Part shown: positions 22,966 to 34,480 of the stretch, in pieces
How the letters are laid out: the number at the start of each line of letters is the position of its first letter
Numbering within the stretch: position 1 is the first letter of the stretch
DNA from: Macrotrachela quadricornifera
Taxonomy: Eukaryota > Rotifera > Eurotatoria > Philodinida > Philodinidae
Reading direction: 5' to 3'
Length of the DNA: 64,000 nt
Assembly: GCA_022393335.1 (NCBI GenBank)
Contig: JAJEKB010021543.1
Coordinates: 396,977-460,976, forward strand
Position numbers and translations under genes: made by a program
The notes under the pieces: generated by a model
What the model was told of the DNA's origin: nothing
Database searches by the model: none
What the model saw: only the letters and a program-made list of their open reading frames with translations

Positions 22966-24445
22966 ATTATACATCAACATTGCCAAAATTATTGATTGAT
23001 AAAGACGATAGTGTAAATATAAAACTTCAACTAAAATATGATTATTATTTAGATACTCAAAGAAACAAAGTCTTTCCAATTGTTAATAACAAAGTTGAAG
23101 AAAAGAATCACTATATACATCGTTGAATTGAATTATTCTACCTTATTCATACCTTTATATATTTTATTTTGTTAGTCTTTTGTGAATAAAAGAAAGTAAG
23201 ATTTGATATCATATAACAAAAACTAATAACAGTCTCTTTTATTTAAAAAGTCATTAGTTGAAAGGAAGAAGTATTGACAACAAACGTTTGTCAACACTTT
23301 AACTTTCGATCATAATTAGAATTGATTGTCCAATCAGTATCTAAAAAGACTGAAACCATTGGAATCGGATTCCAAGAAACTTAATCTCAAGTATTTACAA
23401 TTACGAATTATAGAAATGGTAAAACTGAATTAAAACTCTTCACAGTATTTCTATTATAGTTTATAAAATATTGCACGAAGATATAATGATAAAACTTGGT
23501 ATTTGTGCTAAAAAAAATCAACAAATATGAGACAGGTTCATCAGTAAATGTTATAGCATCGTCTATCTGCATAATTTTTTAGTATCTTTGTATCACATAT
23601 TTGTTATCAACATATTCTTCAAGTTTCAAAGAATTTCAAGATTCTTTACCAAGAAAAGACTGAAGAAATAAAATTCATGAAAATATATAGTGAAAGCACT
23701 ATAGTTAAGTCTTATACCGTTACGTCAATGATTAAAACATAGACAGCTAGCCAACGAATTAATTTGACTGTGAATAGGTAAGAAAAGTAAAGAAAGACTC
23801 ATGGTATTTCGATCTCTTCTAATTGTTTAGATTCGTACTAGTATTGAAAAACTTCTACCAGTTACAGCTCTGATTTATATCCTATTTAGATTATTCTTAA
23901 CAACTCTAAAATAAATACTTCAGTAAAAATAATAAAAGAAATTTTGCAGCTTAAACTAATTTTATGCGTATGATATTTTCAATCTTTTTCATTTGAGCTT
24001 TTAAATACAGTTGTCATTAACACATAAAATCATTTATTAAGCTTTAATTTCCTTTATTTAACAATAATATCTGGTGTAAATATAACATCAGTAAGTGAAT
24101 TGATTTCGAATAATAACATATACTCTTCATGATACCAAATCTTAAATGTAATATTAACCATTAATTATTATCGCTACTTCCTATAGGAGTTTTATTTGCA
24201 ATGCATTTCGATGAAACATAATAGAATAATCTTAAATTAGAAGTCTTCTATTAAAAACTTTTATAGCTTCAATAAATGTCTGTTCGAAGAAAAACATCTA
24301 AATCTAAATATATGATGGTTGTTTTTCAATGCTTATCGTTAATATCCTTTCCTTGTAGTTAGAAAAATCAGCTTTTTATATAAACCAGATATAATCCAAT
24401 AAAATCTTTTATTTAATAAAAACATTTTCAAAAAAAATTGTAAAA
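22966..24445. other. Intergenic, no gene seen
   Basis: AT-rich sequence downstream of the HAD gene. No exon or repeat is recognised. Confidence 0.35.
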
Positions 24446-25203
24446 TTATATTGACGGAAGAAGATGTAATGGTCTTTCAGGCCAAATAATATCTTGTCCA
24501 TGTTGTTCAGTTTTAAGAAAATCTTTAACAAATTCCAAAAGACTTGCATATTTAATATCATAATAAATATTATCATGTTGATTTGGATCATCATGATATT
24601 CATTATCAATAAAAACAAGTTTTGTATGAACACCTTGAATATCTTTAAAATTTCTTCTTAAATCATCAACAAATGCAATTGGATGTAAATCTTCAATAAT
24701 TTTTCTTTTAGGATTATTATAAAAATTATTTTTATCATAACCAGAACTAATAATTTTATCTATAGGAAAACCATGTGAACGAAAATTTTCTAATCGATGT
24801 TCAATAAAATGAGCAGGCATTGCTGTAACACAAACTAATTCATAACCAGCTTGATGTAATAAAAGACAAGCTTCAAGTGATCCATCATGCATTGGCATTG
24901 TTCTCCAACCATGTTCATCCCACACTTCTTCAAATTGAATTTTTTCTTCATTAGTAAATTGAACACCATACATATCTCTTGCCTATATATCATATTATAA
25001 AATTAATTTTCAATAAATAAAATTAAACTTACATGATAAGATTTAGGTGAAATAATTGTTAATTGTTTTCCGAATGTTTTTTCATAAATTTGTGCAAAAG
25101 TTGTATGATAATCCAAAAGAACACCATCACAATCAAGAGCTATGATTGGTTTCTTATTTGCACTTGTAGATAAAGTAGAACCTCTTGTCATTTTTAATGT
25201 CAA
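24446..25203 (-). CDS. HAD-superfamily hydrolase (5'-nucleotidase-like), possibly of bacterial origin
   Basis: Two exons, 25203-25033 and 24982-24446, join in phase to 235 residues. HAD motifs are complete: motif I ALDCDGVLLDY (nucleophile and acid/base Asp pair), motif II Thr in VCVTAMP, a Lys-containing stretch before motif IV, and motif IV AFVDDLRRN with two Asp. The cap region lies between motifs I and II, so this is a small-cap phosphatase, probably acting on nucleotides or sugar phosphates in the cytosol; the substrate is not predictable. The layout 'DGVLLDYH...W..MP...GA...LH.AGY.LVCVTA' is what I associate with proteobacterial HAD proteins more than with animal ones; that is recollection, not a search. 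The 50-bp intron shows that it is settled in the host genome. A second in-frame ATG at 25191 could be the true start. Confidence 0.8.
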
Positions 25204-26934
25204 TAAAAGAAACGAATCGAGTATTTATATACTTTTTTCCTTACTTCCATGCCATACAATCCAATGGTAATGGTATTTTGTAAGTATTGCACAATTACAT
25301 GTACACGTTGGCATTTGTGAATGACGCATTGACTAAATAACGGTTGATTTTATTCGTCACGTTTATCGACGCATTCTCCACAAAAGATGCATTTTTTTTC
25401 TACGAATAATTTCATCGAATATTCTCAAACAATATTTTGAATACATGGGACAAAATACATAAAATATCATTTTTTATGGGGAAAAAACATTCATATCAGA
25501 AAAATTCAATATTTATGAATGTCGACTATTAGAAACGAAGGACATTAGCCGTTTCGATTCTGAAATGAATTTGTGACTATCTAGTTAAGAGTTATACATT
25601 TACCTTATTTTACAGAATATTTATTTAGTTCGTTAAGAGCCACATTTTATTAAAAGCATAGAACGATATAGAAGATTTTTCTGTAAAAAAAAGGAGCTGT
25701 AAGATAAGATAAATTTGATCCGTTGTATCAGAAAACTCCTCCAAAGAAAATTAATCTTTACTAGAAAATTTTTCTTTTTTTTGTCCTGATAAATTCATAA
25801 ATGAACCGTCCTAGAAAACTCACCGTGTTCAGTGTTGAAATGCAAAGTTTGTGAAGCTGTCAATGGCACATTCCCTTTTTGATGCTACATCCTATTTTTT
25901 GTCTAGTAATTAATAAAACAGATCAATTTATCATTTATATTCAAAGTTAAAAGAACTTGCCTATATGAAGTACACATAAACATACTACGATGATAAAGAA
26001 TATCAATTTATGTTCGAACGATTTACAAATAAAGTCAACATGGCAATACAATCTCTTTTTAAATTGAAGTCAAAATATAGAAGAATCGATTTCTTTTTCA
26101 TTTTTAAAATAAGTTAGTGATTGTTAGATCCATTGAGGAACCGATATATTTGAGTTTAGTAGAACACAAAAATACTGAAAACAAAAAAATATCGAAAAAA
26201 AATATTGAAGTGCTATTAATGCAGCGTAGCTTCAACAAACACTAATATTAATGGTACTTTCAATCTTTTTTTCTACTTTTGATGTTTTCTTCTATCAAAA
26301 TAATCCCATTCACTAAGTCATCTCTTCTTTATCATGAGAACGAAATCAAAATATTTGAACAGAATCAAAAAGAATATTGCTAAATTTGTCGAAATTTAGA
26401 TTGATGGATAAATTTTATTATTAAATTGTACATTGGTTGGTTCGGACAAGATTAAATTAGTGTACACGAATCCTATTGTGATTTATTAACAATATATGAT
26501 ACATTCTTGCAATGTCACCATCTTTAACTGAAATACAAAAATTTAATCTTTATTTATTTTCAGAGATATTATACAATAAATCTTTTTTTGTTACTACGAT
26601 TTTATGACTTATTTTGATCTTAAAAACGTTCAAATCTTTTACATTAGTTTTTATAGACATTTTTTTTTGTGTGAGTTTACAAAAGAAAATCAGACGATGT
26701 TTAGCTAATCTGTGCTTAGAATAAATTCAACAAATCTGATCATTTTGTAATGAAAATACAAGTAGTAATAGAAATAAATTTAATAATATCAAGTCCCTAG
26801 ACCTTGTAGTTCATAAAATTGGTTTTACTTTTGGAACGATAATCGATGAACTGAGAGAGGAAAACTAATCTGAAGAGCTTTAAAATCTTGGAATTTGATA
26901 TTATTAGATTTATTTGGCATTGGCATATTACGAT
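25204..26934. other. Intergenic, no gene seen
   Basis: AT-rich upstream region of the HAD gene. A stretch at 25255-25340 (ATGCCATACAATCCAATGG and on) is slightly less AT-rich and may include the promoter. No exon is supported. Confidence 0.35.
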
Positions 26935-27115
26935 CAATGCATATGAATGATAGCCTAAGATATGATCAATATAAAATTTACAAAAAATGCAAAAAAATTG
27001 AAGCATTGGAAGAGAAACACTTTAAAGTGACTGGGAAACGAAATCATTTTGGTATTTTAGTCAAAAGTTATAAATTTGTATAGTACTCCTAAAGTTTATC
27101 CATACAAACAAAAGG
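26935..27115 (+). repeat. Dispersed repeat copy B, inverted relative to 22664-22965
   Basis: Matches the reverse complement of 22785-22950. A reading frame is conserved in both copies (KHFKV-GKR then VLVKSYKFV-like), so the source element may have had a coding segment. It ends a few bases before the Tc1 derivative at 27126. Together the two copies bracket the HAD gene. Confidence 0.6.
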
Positions 27116-27125
27116 TTCATGCTTA

Positions 27126-28076
27126 TAGGGGTTTGCAAAAAAACTTTGAAACATTCTTTCACAAATATCTTCTTCTATATACACGCTCTTCGAATTATTT
27201 TGTAGTGCGATAGATAGCCCACGTCGAGTACTATACAACAATATAATCTCATATTCTTTTGATTGACTTATAAAAAAGATATTATACAACTATCTCGTTT
27301 CATTCGTCACATCAAAAATATTTATCACGGATATTTCAATTTTTTTTGCTTTTTTAGTTGAAAAATGTTAGAGTTAATTAGTCTCTTTTTCTGAATTTCT
27401 TCTCTAAATATTATATTAAAGTATTTGCAATAGAACTAGCCCATTTTGTTATACAATATTTCCTCAAACAAGAGTTCTGTCAAAGTTTTGCGTAGGAATT
27501 GATAGCCTACAACTAGTAATACTGAATACATATAGTTCAGATATATTGAGGTAAAACATTTTTATAACCATATGCGTGAAGGTGACAACTCATTGTTGAT
27601 ATAGATATTGAATTGTGATTCATTTTCGATAGATTTTCTTTTATTTCTCTAACGATTATTTCATTATTATATCTTATATATTGACCAATAGCTTTTTTTT
27701 TCTTTCCCATCAAGGACTCGTGGTCGGTCATTTCCACCTCGATATTTAATTGAACCTGTTTCTTTTAATTTGTCAATATTATTATAAATAGTGTTCAATG
27801 CAATGTTTGTTTCAGGATGAATAAGAAAAGTAGATTGTATGTCCTTATTCCAAAAAGACAAAAATGAAATACGATGACTTTTCAAATTACTCGTTGACGG
27901 CACAAATGAATAAATATAAATCGAAAAGAAAAGAGTCGCACTTCTGCATGTACAAAGTGTAGTATATCTGTTAAGGGCTTAGCTCTCAAAAAATGACTTT
28001 TGTGGTTACTTATAATAGCAGAGTAAAACCTTTTAAGAAAAAAATTTTTTTTTTCAAGTTTTTTTGCAAGCACCTG
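27126..28076 (-). mobile_element. Tc1-like element, internally deleted (951 bp)
   Basis: Inverted ends: left TA then TAGGGGTTTGCAAAAAAACTTTG; right, in reverse complement, TA then CAGGTGCTTGCAAAAAAACTTG. On the minus strand a Tc1-type helix-turn-helix N-terminus is readable from 27903 (SNLKSHRISFLSFWNKDIQS ... LNTIYNNIDKLKETGSIKYR), then a frameshift and a second DNA-binding-like segment (IKENLSKMNHNSISISTMSC). The catalytic DDE half is missing. Confidence 0.8.
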
Positions 28077-28082
28077 TATTTC

Positions 28083-28165
28083 TGCCATGCCCTGCCCTGT
28101 CCTGACCCTGTCTGTCCTGGCGGGCGGCAGAGTAGGGCAGGACAGCAGGATCGCCCTGACGGATG
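28083..28165. repeat. GC-rich low-complexity patch next to the Tc1 end
   Basis: Repeats of CCTGCCCTGTCCTGACCCTG-type words on one side and AGGGCAGGACAGCAGG on the other, so it can fold on itself. It is the most GC-rich stretch in the window after the tRNAs. It lies just outside the transposon end; function unknown. Confidence 0.55.
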
Positions 28166-28492
28166 CGCAGCTCTGACTAGAATGCATTTAGATCTACGTA
28201 ATCCATTGGTTCATTTCCAGCAAAAAAAACCACGTAAGTCTAAAACACTTTATTTATCAAAAAACTAAGAGTGATAACCCTAATCACTAACAAAGCAAGT
28301 AGGAAGTAGTGAAAATTATGATGTAAAAATTAATAATTAATAAATAAAAAGATTGTTCATTACTGCCAAATATAGTATTTTTCGATTGTAAAAACACTTA
28401 CTACTACTTTGGTAAGTGAAAGTGGAGGCAATAGTAAGTCTGACGTGTCTTGTGAAAATAGAGAACAATTTCGACCTATTAGAATAATTTAT

Positions 28493-29203
28493 TTAGCATG
28501 ATCTAGGACAGTAAGCAGGAATCATATAATCACTACCACTTGCATGAGGAGTGAAGTTATAAACTTCAATAGTGCGAGTAGAAAGGGCTACTAGCTGGCC
28601 GGTACTTGTTACAGTTTCACGATTAACAATATTCTCATGAACCAATGCACACAATGGAACATTGTTATTGCCATCAGCAAAATTTTGTGCGACGAAGTTA
28701 TGTGTATTTTGGATGGTGTTCGGGCCAGCAGTACTGGTACTATTGGATCTGTATAACTGAGCTTTGAATCCTACACCTATACCAATGTTATCAACGAATT
28801 GCAGTGCATCTGTGACACAAGTAATGTGGTAGATACCAGATGGCTTGGTGGTTCTCTTGCAGGTACATTGCTTAGTATCATAAGTAAACTCATAACCGAG
28901 AAGAGATGTCTTGTCAGTGATAAAACCAAGAGTAGTGCCTTCAAAGAATGGTCCAGTACCGTAAGGCTCTGCATGAAAGTCGATACGATATCGATAGTTG
29001 TCTAAATCGGGATAGTGTATGTATGACATGATGATGTTGCTCGTGGCACAACCACTTGCTGTACAATTACTTAATGTGACAGAAGAGTCACGTACACTCA
29101 CACGATGACCTCTTGGCATGCAACAGATATCAGATTCTGCTGCTACGACGTTAAAAAATAAGAAAGTAATCAAGAAGATGATAACACCATTGTAGCTGGC
29201 CAT
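28493..29203 (-). CDS. Ependymin-related secreted protein
   Basis: Intronless, 236 residues from the ATG at 29203, chosen because MASYNGVIIFLITFLFFNVV makes a clean signal peptide ending near AAES; an upstream ATG at 29281 would add 26 residues ahead of it. The mature part follows the ependymin family order: CCMPRGHRV at the N-terminus, a 'SYIHYPDLDNYRYRIDF' strand pair, 'LLGYEFTYDTKQCTC' with the family's Y...D...K-x-C, a central Cys before the last third (VPLCALV), and a C-terminal 'ASGSDYMIPAYCPRSC' like the conserved '..P..C' ending. Several N-x-S/T sites are present. Ependymin-related proteins are secreted, lysosomal or calcium/lipid-binding glycoproteins. Codon use is visibly less A/T-biased than in the other genes. 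It stands alone between transposon debris. Confidence 0.7.
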   Translation of the reverse strand: MASYNGVIIFLITFLFFNVVAAESDICCMPRGHRVSVRDSSVTLSNCTASGCATSNIIMSYIHYPDLDNYRYRIDFHAEPYGTGPFFEGTTLGFITDKTSLLGYEFTYDTKQCTCKRTTKPSGIYHITCVTDALQFVDNIGIGVGFKAQLYRSNSTSTAGPNTIQNTHNFVAQNFADGNNNVPLCALVHENIVNRETVTSTGQLVALSTRTIEVYNFTPHASGSDYMIPAYCPRSC

Positions 29204-32200
29204 GTTTTGTGCGACGAAAATGAATAGAATCTTAATTACAGAACAATCTAAAAACAATATGTTGTAACTGGAAATAGTCACAATCGTTTAACATTTTTAT
29301 TATTAGTCTATGCCAATTTTTGTTATGTAAGATCCTACAACCAAACGAAAACGCTGTCATGAATCACAACACTGTGGCTAAGACTGTTACATTTTGGGAA
29401 GCATATATTAGAAGAAAAAAGCGCAAAATTTTGAAGCAATCTGACACTGTACAAGAATCTTAAATACAGATGATCATGTTTTTTTGGGTAAAACAATAAG
29501 CAGTTACTTTTGAACACAACGTAAATATGACAGCCCTAATTGAAACCAAACGTCACAACTTTATCATTCATCCCTACACAGACATGAAATGTCTGTTTTC
29601 GAAAATTCGCTGACTAGCCTGATCCATAGTTTAGAGACCTCTGAAACTTCTATTATAGCTCGATGCTAAGATTTTTTTAAATAGAAAAAAAGTTTTTACT
29701 TTGTGAAATTATTTTAAAAAAGCCGATTTCCATATATAAAAATTTTTAAAAAAATATAAAAAAATGACTAAATTTACGAGTCGTTAAATACGTTCGCTGT
29801 GATTTTATTAAAGATTTGCGGGACGAAACAAACGGAATTTGGGACTGTCCCGCAGTACTCTAGATTTTATCTATAGAGAAGCCTTCAGTATGGAGGGATC
29901 TAGTAGAGTACCTATGGTAATAGCATACATACGAAAAGATAACGTTCGACCATTCAAAAGTACAAAATAACCAGAACATACCTTATCTAATTAGGCTCAC
30001 GTTGGTCTTAAAAGACTGCGAACGTCATACAAACAAATGTTTGCAAAAAAATTGTGAGTTCCCTTTCCTGAAACCGAATTATTGAAAAATGATGAAAAAA
30101 TTTAAATTTCCTGACATTCAGAAAGTTCATAATTCCGAACTGAGTATTTTGTTTACCGAGCATCTCTTCAGTACTTAGGACCAAGCTGAGCCAAATCTGA
30201 CAAAGTATTCATGAGTTGTTTCAGAAACGGTGGATACGCTGAAAAAAAAGGCACTTACGGGGTTTAAACATAAGAGTTTGCAGCAAAAGGATGTAATTCA
30301 ATTATACAAAGATGCCAAGCAATAACGAATCTTGAGCTCTTAAATTTCGAATCTATTAATCAATATCTAGTCGCTTACTAGTATTCTCTATTGAATGCAC
30401 GGCAAAGGTATAAATTTAGGAGTGTTGGTAAAATTTCCAAAAAAAAAGTCCTACCATCTCTTGAAAATTGTGTCTTGGAAGCAGTACCGGAACGATTCAA
30501 AGCAGAAGCGCGATTACTCCTGCTTTTGTTTCAAGCTCTTGGGAAAAAAGAAATTGCTTTTGAGCGTGGCAGAAAAAAGGAATACATGTACAGCAGGTTG
30601 GACGACTAATGTATAACAAGTTCAAAAAAAAATTTCTTAGTAAAGGAAGAGAACGAGTTAATGAATATCTGTGAAAAATTAGGCTCATCTAAGAAGTCAA
30701 AATTAAAGGAATGGTTTGTGCAATTCATATGATGAAAACGTTCTTTTTGCTAACAAGTGAGAAAAGCAGCTGCTGTTTAAGAACACTCCCTTTTAAAATG
30801 AAAACTTATGTTTTCTTTCCCAGGGATGCTCTTGAAATATAGAATAGAAATTGGAGATAAAGAGAATCTTTCTTCCTCCGCAATTGCTATATCACTATGA
30901 AAAGAGAAAGTGAAGCATGAGTAAAACAACAGATGGAGAAAGCGCATTAATCTCCGTTGTCGTTATCTTTCTTTCGCCTTCTTAATGATGATTTAACAGA
31001 TACTACACCAGGTGAAATGAGCCTCTCAATATTTTTATCAAATTAGACTATTTTTTTTTTGAAAAGTTCCTCGTTTCAAAATCTACAAACAGATGTTCCT
31101 GTTATTAACGTAAATCGTTTCAATTATTTTGAGAAATGCGATACAATTGATTAGTTCAGCTACTAGTAGCTATTTTAGTCAGTTATTCTCAAGCGAAAAA
31201 ATATACAGTCGCTAAGATAGTTTTATACATTTATTTTCAATCAATGGCAGTTTTTTTCTTCAATTGGTAATAGACGAATACTTATTCATGTACATTAATT
31301 TTTTTCAAAAACAATTATAGTAGATACTTTTATAAAAATATTTTAATTATGCTCATTTCAGTCTTGCTCTAGATAATCTCTAATTATACTTTGAATTTGT
31401 CTTCACATATGTGTTTATTGTTAAAATAATTTCGATTTAACGTTATGTAAATAGAGTGTTGATTTTTACGTAGATTCTATAATCATTTTCGACACATAAG
31501 TTTAAGAAATATATAAAAATATCAGCAGTAAAAATAAAAACTACAATAACATCTTAAAATTTATCGCTAAAAGAAGACGCTGATGCATATAATTGATATC
31601 AATAATCTATAATGGATAGAGAAAAACTAATAGAAGATGTTCGAGATAATAGCTTTTTAGGAAAAAGATTCTGTAATTTGGATTTTATTTGAAACCTTTA
31701 TACAATACTTTAGAATATTCAAGAATGACAAATTATATGATCTTTGAAACGAGTTTTATTTGTTATTGATAAGTGCCATGTCATTCACTTAGGATATTTG
31801 TGTACTATATCAGATGACAATGAAGAAAATTTAAATATAAAAATGACAATGCAATCCAATATACGTTGTTCAGCTTTGATCATGAACTTTTCCGTGAATA
31901 TGTTGAACAAAATTTTGAAAAAAAACAGATACTGATGGATTGATTAACAAATTTTTGAATGCATCTTTTTTCCGAATAAAATCAAACCAATTAAATTAAT
32001 TATTTGTATCAATACAATTCATCCATTGTGAAATTTTACAACATAAATTTGGATAAAATTGATCGTTGAATCATGTTTGTAAGGATAAACTGAAATTTTC
32101 ACTCTATACTCTTGTGATATGTTATAAATGATGATGCTTTATAAGAATTACATGTATATTTACTTATTTTACTCTTAATGAAGTTACCTATCATTGCCTT

Positions 32201-34334
32201 CGTTTGATTTTCTTTTCGACGTTTATCAATCTATCATGCACTAGTATGGTACTTCAGATATCTCGTACTGAATATATTATCACTAAATATTCGATTTTTA
32301 TATGTAAAAAACTACGTACATTTATAATATGCACTACAGTATGGAGATTCATTTGCAAGTTTTTTTGTTCGTTCGTTGAATATATATTTCCCCAAAAAAA
32401 ATTGCTTCACTCCATATTTCTCATATGTTATTATAATAATATATTTTTTTTTAAAACTAATTACGTATGCTGAAAGCTCGTAGTGTTTCCTATTCCTATA
32501 TTTTCTTTTGCACTTAAGTATTACCAAAAACAAAAATGAATATAATGAAGGCACCATCATGTTCCGATTCTCACACACTTGATTTTTTCTTTGTCATCAA
32601 AATTAGTTTTTAAAACTTTTTTATCATAAGAGAATAGCCTTATTGTAAAAGCAATTACAGATTTTAATAGAACCTGAAATTCTTTATTGTCGAATGAAGT
32701 TTATTAGAAAAATTTATGGAAAGATTTTTAAATAAAAAAACTTTTTTTTGTTTGTTGTTCTTCAAAGAGAATCTTTTCTTTCAAAAATACTCGAAAAACA
32801 AATCGAAATAAGATATATTTTCTCATAGAAATGTTTCAAATATTATATGCATAAATTAAGAAAATGAAATTTATCTAACATTATGATTTCATAGACTAGA
32901 TGACAATCTTGTGACTTCTTACTTCTATTGTTGGCCATTAATGCATTCTGTCAAATGGAATTAGATGAATTCTAATGATATTTAGATATGATTTAAATGT
33001 TTAGCTCCACTTTTTGTAGCGAAAATGAAGATGTTTTTAATTATGATATCTGAGTTTAATCTGATTTTGGTAAAATATTAAAAAATATTTGTTGTATTGA
33101 GGTACATAAAAATTCGTATGCACAAATATACATCTAATAATATATTTTCACAAAACTTATTTTTATCTTATCCATTTTCTTGTTTTCCAGTTAGACTTTT
33201 ATATTCCATTTTTAAGAATCGTATTAAGTTCAAAAACTAAATATTATTTATGAGCCATCGTTTATTTATTATTGAAGATATTAGTTTCGTGATAAAAGCA
33301 TATTTTCATTTATCTATAAAACTAGATTTATTATTGAACATCTCTAGCTTAGATTTTGTATAAAAATAATTACATTATTATAAATGACGTGTAATGTTTG
33401 TTAAATAAATTTTACAATGAAACTTCTACAATATTTTCATTTATGAAAAATATGACTTTCAGTTAGAAAGTTATTCTGTCCCATCTTTTAAACATATATA
33501 TCACAAAGAAAATCTTAGTGTTGTGTACACTACATTATATATATATATGTTGAATAGCAAAACAATTCTGTTTTTTTTTCTCTTCTATGAATAAATAAAT
33601 CATATTAATACTTTGTGCTATCGAAAGACTAATATTTACAAACTAATCTAATCATAATCACGACTAGTTAGATAATTCCATTCTTCACTCTTCGTTTCTT
33701 TACTTGAAATGAATAATAAAAATTTATGAATTAATTAATTGTACCAATTAGACGATAGTGTGATTATATACCTATATGAATATATCTCTCTTTCATTTCA
33801 ACATCATTCAGGATCCTATTCAATAACCAATAACAATCAATTCAATTTAATTTCAGATGAACTTTCTTTTTGTTTTTTTCAACTTTTTCTTTAAATTTAT
33901 TTTCGAAATATGTGTTCAACAACGATGTAAATTAGAATAATATTCCACGATGATTATTACTTTAGTAATATACAGAAACTTCCTTAATCAATGAAATGCA
34001 AATATGTCCGTGAAGGTATGTTATACATGCCATACGTTACCGATCAGCTGTGTCCATTGTGCTTCAATTCTCACACACAGCTTCTCTGTAAGCGTCTCCG
34101 AAAAAATGATTTAGAAAAAAGGTGATTCAATTAGGTGTAAATAATTTTTCTTTATTTATTAAATGATACGTTACAATTTCTTTCTAACAAATTCGATGCG
34201 CTTTCGCACATTTTTAATATAGGAATGATTCAAAAGTAAGGAACTTTGAAATTGATTAAGAGCACGTTCATACAACTACAGTACTTTTAAGTAATTGTCT
34301 ATATTTCTATACACTCCAACAATGTACTTGTGTG
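29204..34334. other. Long intergenic region with weak repeat traces
   Basis: No gene supported. At 29815-29865 there is a GGGACTGTCCCGC palindrome. At 30230-30650 a less AT-rich tract holds two overlapping ORFs (from 30391 and 30395) rich in Lys with no domain, perhaps a decayed transposon reading frame. 31000-34200 is featureless AT-rich sequence with a TA run near 33535-33552. Confidence 0.35.
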
Positions 34335-34480
34335 TAGTGGCCAAAACAGAATGATTTGCAGGATGAGTATTCTAACGAATTTCAAGTGCTTCTTTTGTAA
34401 AAGGAAAGTGTCTTCAAATACTCTCGCATGTTTCGATACATTCTACCGATGTTACTGTTGGAAGGAACCAAATGAGAATC
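34335..34480 (-). pseudogene. Orphan fragment of a kinesin-light-chain-type TPR unit
   Basis: The plus strand reads CAGAATGATTTGCAGGATGA ... AATTTCAAGTGCTTCTTTTG ... TTCGATACATTCTACCGATG, matching the repeated 126-bp unit of the ART-TPR gene (e.g. 37310-37440) in the same orientation. About one 42-residue TPR survives with changes. After ~34500 a GC-rich tail (CTTATTTTGTCGGCGGGACA) recalls the sequence just 3' of that gene near 36230-36260. Confidence 0.65.

Noticed and set aside
22938..23126. 62-codon plus ORF (MCDICTKAYHYTSTL...) as a zinc-finger gene
   Set aside because: Only one Cys pair, overlaps the end of dispersed repeat copy A, and no matching exon is nearby.
27993..28268. 91-codon plus ORF and overlapping 101-codon minus ORF over the GC patch
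   Set aside because: They run from transposon end sequence into the GC-rich low-complexity patch and have no domain.
30391..30616. Overlapping 72- and 73-codon ORFs as a possible small gene
   Set aside because: Two frames are equally open, upstream sequence is broken by stops, and no known domain is seen; noted only as possible transposon debris.
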